A stretch of 9,004 nucleotides of DNA from an uncultured Porphyromonas sp. (lineage in GTDB: Bacteria > Bacteroidota > Bacteroidia > Bacteroidales > Porphyromonadaceae): contig NZ_CAJZFJ010000076.1 of assembly GCF_915070105.1 (NCBI RefSeq), forward strand, positions 1 to 9,004. The letters run 5' to 3'. The notes under the pieces are model-generated. The model saw only the letters and a list, made by a program, of their open reading frames with translations. It made no database searches and was not told where the DNA came from. A program made the position numbers and the translations under genes. Position 1 is the first letter of the stretch; every line of letters starts with the position of its first letter. Below, one piece after another: positions 6,663 to 9,004 of this stretch.

Positions 6663-7376
6663 ATGATGCCTATTCGCTATCGCTCCAAGTATTTCTTTGT
6701 GCTCTTCATCCTCTGCTGTATTACCTCCTGTTACTTCTCTAGACCCGCTGTGAGGACGAGGGTGGAGCTCCAGCCCTATCTGTCCTTGGCTCAGTTTGTA
6801 GATGAGCTGCGGCGCCATGCAGAGGAGCACCGGGATGAGTACCTAGCCGTGCAGTGGATCTCGGCGGACAGCTTCCTGCGTGTAGTCTTCGTCCCAGAGG
6901 TCGGTGTGCGGAGTAGCTATCGGGAGCTGTCTGATTCGGTGCGTGATACACTATCGCTCAGCTCTATATGGAGCTTGCTTGATCCCCAGTTCGTGATCGG
7001 TGGTATGGCTTACCTCCAGGACTACGACTCCGTATGGTATGACTGTTGGCTAGGTGGGTCACTGGAGCACGATCCCCAGCCCTTAGATCCCAGAGATCCC
7101 ATGATCCCCATCCTAAGCTCTACGAGATCAGTCTATACCCTCTACATAGATGGGTGGGAGGGTTCCTTCCTCGTAGTCTATGACCTAGAGAGCAAGGAGC
7201 TCAAGGCCTATAAGACCAAGGGGCTCTTCGGTAAGGTACCCGCCGATGCAGTACTCGAGGTGCCCGTTGATTCTGTGCTTGAGGAGTCTTACCTCAAGGG
7301 GATACGCCGAGGGGATGTGCCGAAGGGCATAGACCTCCGCAAGCAGCCCAAGAGTCCTAATCCCATCTGTGAATAG
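6663..7376 (+). CDS. small lipoprotein, type A2 (paralogue of A1)
   Basis: 237 residues from the chosen start. An upstream in-frame ATG at 6603 would add 20 polar residues ahead of the signal sequence; starting at 6663 (MMPIRYRSKYFF) gives a normal basic n-region, hydrophobic core and lipobox ITSC with Cys23. Residues 38-128 match A1 (SLAQFVDEL, HRDEYLAVQW, LQDYDSVWY), and two stretches of 27 and 26 bases are identical in DNA. Beyond WY the two proteins share little except a Y-D turn and a P-V-DS-x-LE element. A recent duplication or gene conversion limited to the front half is likely. Residues after Cys are not acidic, so a periplasmic orientation is predicted. Last gene of the cassette; function unknown, candidate immunity paralogue. 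Confidence 0.83.
   Translation: MMPIRYRSKYFFVLFILCCITSCYFSRPAVRTRVELQPYLSLAQFVDELRRHAEEHRDEYLAVQWISADSFLRVVFVPEVGVRSSYRELSDSVRDTLSLSSIWSLLDPQFVIGGMAYLQDYDSVWYDCWLGGSLEHDPQPLDPRDPMIPILSSTRSVYTLYIDGWEGSFLVVYDLESKELKAYKTKGLFGKVPADAVLEVPVDSVLEESYLKGIRRGDVPKGIDLRKQPKSPNPICE
6774..7046 (+). repeat. A-type homology block, copy 2 (front half of A2)
   Basis: Partner of the block at 4448-4720, same strand, separated by the two B-type genes. The near-identical DNA makes it a possible substrate for recombination, which would delete or loop out both B genes. Confidence 0.85.
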
Positions 7377-7526
7377 CTCTCTGCGTAAGTTGGTCAGCTG
7401 ATCGTACCCTCCCATCCCCCCTATTAGAGCCTTTGGCGTAGGGCTTATGCTCTGTGGCTAGAGCAATATATCTAAGAGGAGGGGCTAGCGGTCTGCGGAC
7501 GGCAGAGTAAGGTAAGGGGCTGGGTA

Positions 7527-7565
7527 ATGACCGAGGGCTATTCTTCACGAGGGTCATCCCCTCGG
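7527..7565 (+). other. two overlapping, mutually exclusive hairpins
   Basis: ATGACC (7527-7532) can pair with GGTCAT (7552-7557), and CCGAGGG (7531-7537) with CCCTCGG (7559-7565). The left arms share the CC at 7531-7532, so the two stems compete. Neither is followed by a T-run. This could be a weak transcript end, a small structured RNA, or chance. Confidence 0.3.
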
Positions 7566-7749
7566 AGCTACTAGCCTGCATCTCCCGAGGTATCTACTTG
7601 CGCTTGGGGAGGGTAGCACCATAGCGGAGAGAGGCTTCCTTGGGTCATATAGGCAGAGAGCTTGCGCTGTGCTCTGGCTATGCTTTTCTATCCCTAGAGT
7701 CATCCCTTATGAGGTAGGTGTGCAAATGAGCGATTATGAGGGAAGTGCC

Positions 7750-7780
7750 TTTGAAAAAACGCCTTTATTCTGTATCTTTG
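7750..7780 (+). promoter_or_regulatory. Bacteroidota-type promoter for the antiporter gene
   Basis: TTTG (7750-7753), exactly 19 bases, then TATCTTTG (7773-7780), matching the -33 TTTG and -7 TAnnTTTG boxes described for Bacteroides sigma-ABfr promoters. Transcription would start near 7785, leaving an AT-rich leader of roughly 45-50 bases before the ATG at 7834. Base content changes to AT-rich around it, as expected of a promoter. Confidence 0.72.
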
Positions 7781-7833
7781 TTAAATTCGCTACTTAGGCG
7801 AGGTAAAGCAGACTAAATAACACAGTGTAATAT

Positions 7834-9004
7834 ATGGAGCAAGCCCCATTAGCATACGAACCGATATTACTCGTCGGGTCCATCCTGATGCTCGCTGGTA
7901 TCATGGCAGGCAAGGTCGGGACACGATTTGGAGTCCCCGCCCTGCTCCTCTTCCTCATTACGGGGATGATCTTCGGTAGCGCAGGACTCGGGATACAGTA
8001 TAATGACGCAGGGCATACGCAGTTCATCGGGATGGTCGCCCTTACGGTGATCCTCTTCTTCGGGGGGCTGGAGACTAAGTTTGCCGAGATCCGCCCGATT
8101 CTAGGGCCTGGTATTACGCTCTCCACGCTGGGGGTACTGCTGACGACGGTATGCTTTGGGGGATTTCTCTATGGGCTGGATCAGCTGGGGCTAGCTCCTG
8201 TGCACTTCACCTTCCCGATAGCACTGCTACTGGCGGCTACGATGTCGAGTACGGACTCTGCCTCGGTCTTTGCGCTCCTTCGCTCGAAGAATATGCACCT
8301 CAAGGAGGGGCTCCGCCCGATCCTAGAGCTAGAGAGTGGAAGTAATGACCCGATGGCCTACATGCTCACGATCGCCCTCATCCAGTATGTCACGGGGGGG
8401 AGCGAAGGCTCGGCAGGGAGTATCCTCGTGACCTTCCTCCTGCAGTTCTCTGTCGGGGGACTGCTGGGCTATGTGATGGGTTGGCTGACCGTCAAGCTCC
8501 TCAACAAGGCCAACATTGGCAACGAAGCCCTCTATCCGATCCTCCTCCTCTGCGTCGTCTTCCTGACCTTCTCGGCGACGACACTACTGCAGGGCAACGG
8601 CTACCTCGCTGTCTATATCATGGGCGTACTGGTGGGGAACAAGCGGGTGGTACACAAGAAGAGTATCGTTACCTTCTTCGACGGGCTGACGTGGCTTCTA
8701 CAGATCGCTCTCTTCATCATCCTTGGGCTCTTCGTCGATGCACATAACCTCCTACCGATCGCAGGCTTTGCTCTGCTCGCAGGACTCTTCATGATCTTCA
8801 TCGCCCGTCCACTAGCTGTCCACCTATGTCTCGTATTCTTCCCGAGTATCAGCATGCGAGGGCGGTGGTTCCTCTCTTGGGTGGGGCTGAGGGGTGCTGT
8901 GCCGATCATCTTCGCCACGTACCCGCAGATGAGCCAGGTAGAGGGGGCAGAGACGCTCTTCCATATCGTCTTCTTCATCACCCTGCTCTCCCTGCTCATC
9001 CAGG
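7834..9004 (+). CDS. nhaP2: NhaP2/CvrA-type K+/H+ antiporter, CPA1 family (3' end missing)
   Basis: Inner-membrane cation/proton antiporter expected to exchange K+ (or Na+) for H+ in pH and volume control. The 390 visible residues are almost wholly hydrophobic helices. Family landmarks are STDSASVFALL (Asp141), LESGSNDPMAYMLT (Asp172) and WVGLRGAVPIIFATYP (residues 349 onward, Arg353), the hallmarks of NhaP2-like CPA1 exchangers. The start is ATG after an AT-rich leader with no Shine-Dalgarno sequence, as usual in Bacteroidota. The frame is still open at the window edge, so the last part and any C-terminal regulatory TrkA-C or CorC/HlyC-like domain lie outside. It has its own promoter and looks unrelated in function to the toxin cassette. 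Family assignment is firm; K+ versus Na+ preference cannot be read from sequence. Confidence 0.9.
   Translation, partial: MEQAPLAYEPILLVGSILMLAGIMAGKVGTRFGVPALLLFLITGMIFGSAGLGIQYNDAGHTQFIGMVALTVILFFGGLETKFAEIRPILGPGITLSTLGVLLTTVCFGGFLYGLDQLGLAPVHFTFPIALLLAATMSSTDSASVFALLRSKNMHLKEGLRPILELESGSNDPMAYMLTIALIQYVTGGSEGSAGSILVTFLLQFSVGGLLGYVMGWLTVKLLNKANIGNEALYPILLLCVVFLTFSATTLLQGNGYLAVYIMGVLVGNKRVVHKKSIVTFFDGLTWLLQIALFIILGLFVDAHNLLPIAGFALLAGLFMIFIARPLAVHLCLVFFPSISMRGRWFLSWVGLRGAVPIIFATYPQMSQVEGAETLFHIVFFITLLSLLIQ

Larger units (their letters stand above)
7377..7833. other. 457-base intergenic region without a credible gene
   Basis: No ORF here has protein-like character; the longest reading frames are low-complexity shadows on the minus strand. 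No tRNA-like cloverleaf or CRISPR-like repeat was seen, and no leftover of the lipoprotein genes is recognisable. It contains alternative hairpins at 7527-7565, a small stem TCTGC/GCAGA near 7490-7506, and the antiporter promoter at 7750-7780. It separates the accessory cassette from the antiporter gene, so the end of the lipoprotein transcript should lie here, although no hairpin plus T-run terminator is evident. Confidence 0.6.

Noticed and set aside
7388..7402. Palindrome TCAGCTGA after A2 as a terminator or operator
   Set aside because: Only eight perfectly symmetric bases with no loop and no T-run; too short to support a function.
7357..7581. 74-codon minus-strand ORF in the intergenic region
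   Set aside because: Composition is not protein-like, it overlaps the end of A2, and no motif is visible; judged chance.
7726..7797. 23-codon ORF (MSDYEGSAFEK...) before the antiporter
   Set aside because: It overlaps the strong promoter at 7750-7780, so it would be cut by the transcription start, and it has no ribosome site.
8613..8999. 128-codon minus-strand ORF opposite the antiporter
   Set aside because: The plus strand encodes clear NhaP2 motifs through the same interval; the minus-strand product is basic and low-complexity.

Overview
The window looks like a chromosomal stretch from a Bacteroidota bacterium. The evidence is Bacteroidota-type promoter boxes (TTTG-N19-TAnnTTTG) ahead of the last gene, weak or absent Shine-Dalgarno sites, several lipoproteins with short signal peptides, and an RHS protein with an FG-GAP-like N-terminal part. 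Base composition is roughly 50% GC in the segments counted. A Porphyromonas-like genus would fit, but that is an impression, not a proof.

Region 1 (3-4352) is the 3' part of a very large RHS/YD-repeat gene that begins upstream of the window. It shows an FG-GAP remnant, a TcdB/SpvB-associated middle region, a long YD-repeat shell, the conserved RHS core, a glycine-rich hydrophobic linker, and a variable C-terminal tip with a Cys...GHAVN...WDP arrangement typical of papain-fold toxins. This is the architecture of a polymorphic toxin.

Region 2 (4349-7376) is a run of four co-directional small lipoprotein genes of two paralogous types, in the order A1-B1-B2-A2. A1 overlaps the toxin stop codon by ATGA. 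A1 and A2 are about 74% identical over 91 residues, then diverge sharply; B1 and B2 align along their whole length. None has acidic residues after the lipobox cysteine, so they are predicted to face the periplasm. The most attractive reading is a toxin tip followed by an expanded family of lipoprotein immunity proteins, possibly protecting against an envelope-acting papain-fold effector. This is inference; no family name is recognised for the lipoproteins.

Region 3 (7377-7833) is a 457-base gap without a credible gene. It holds alternative hairpins and, near its right end, a very good Bacteroidota promoter. Region 4 (7834-9004, running off the window) is an NhaP2/CvrA-type K+/H+ antiporter, a housekeeping gene in its own transcription unit that marks the right border of the accessory cassette.
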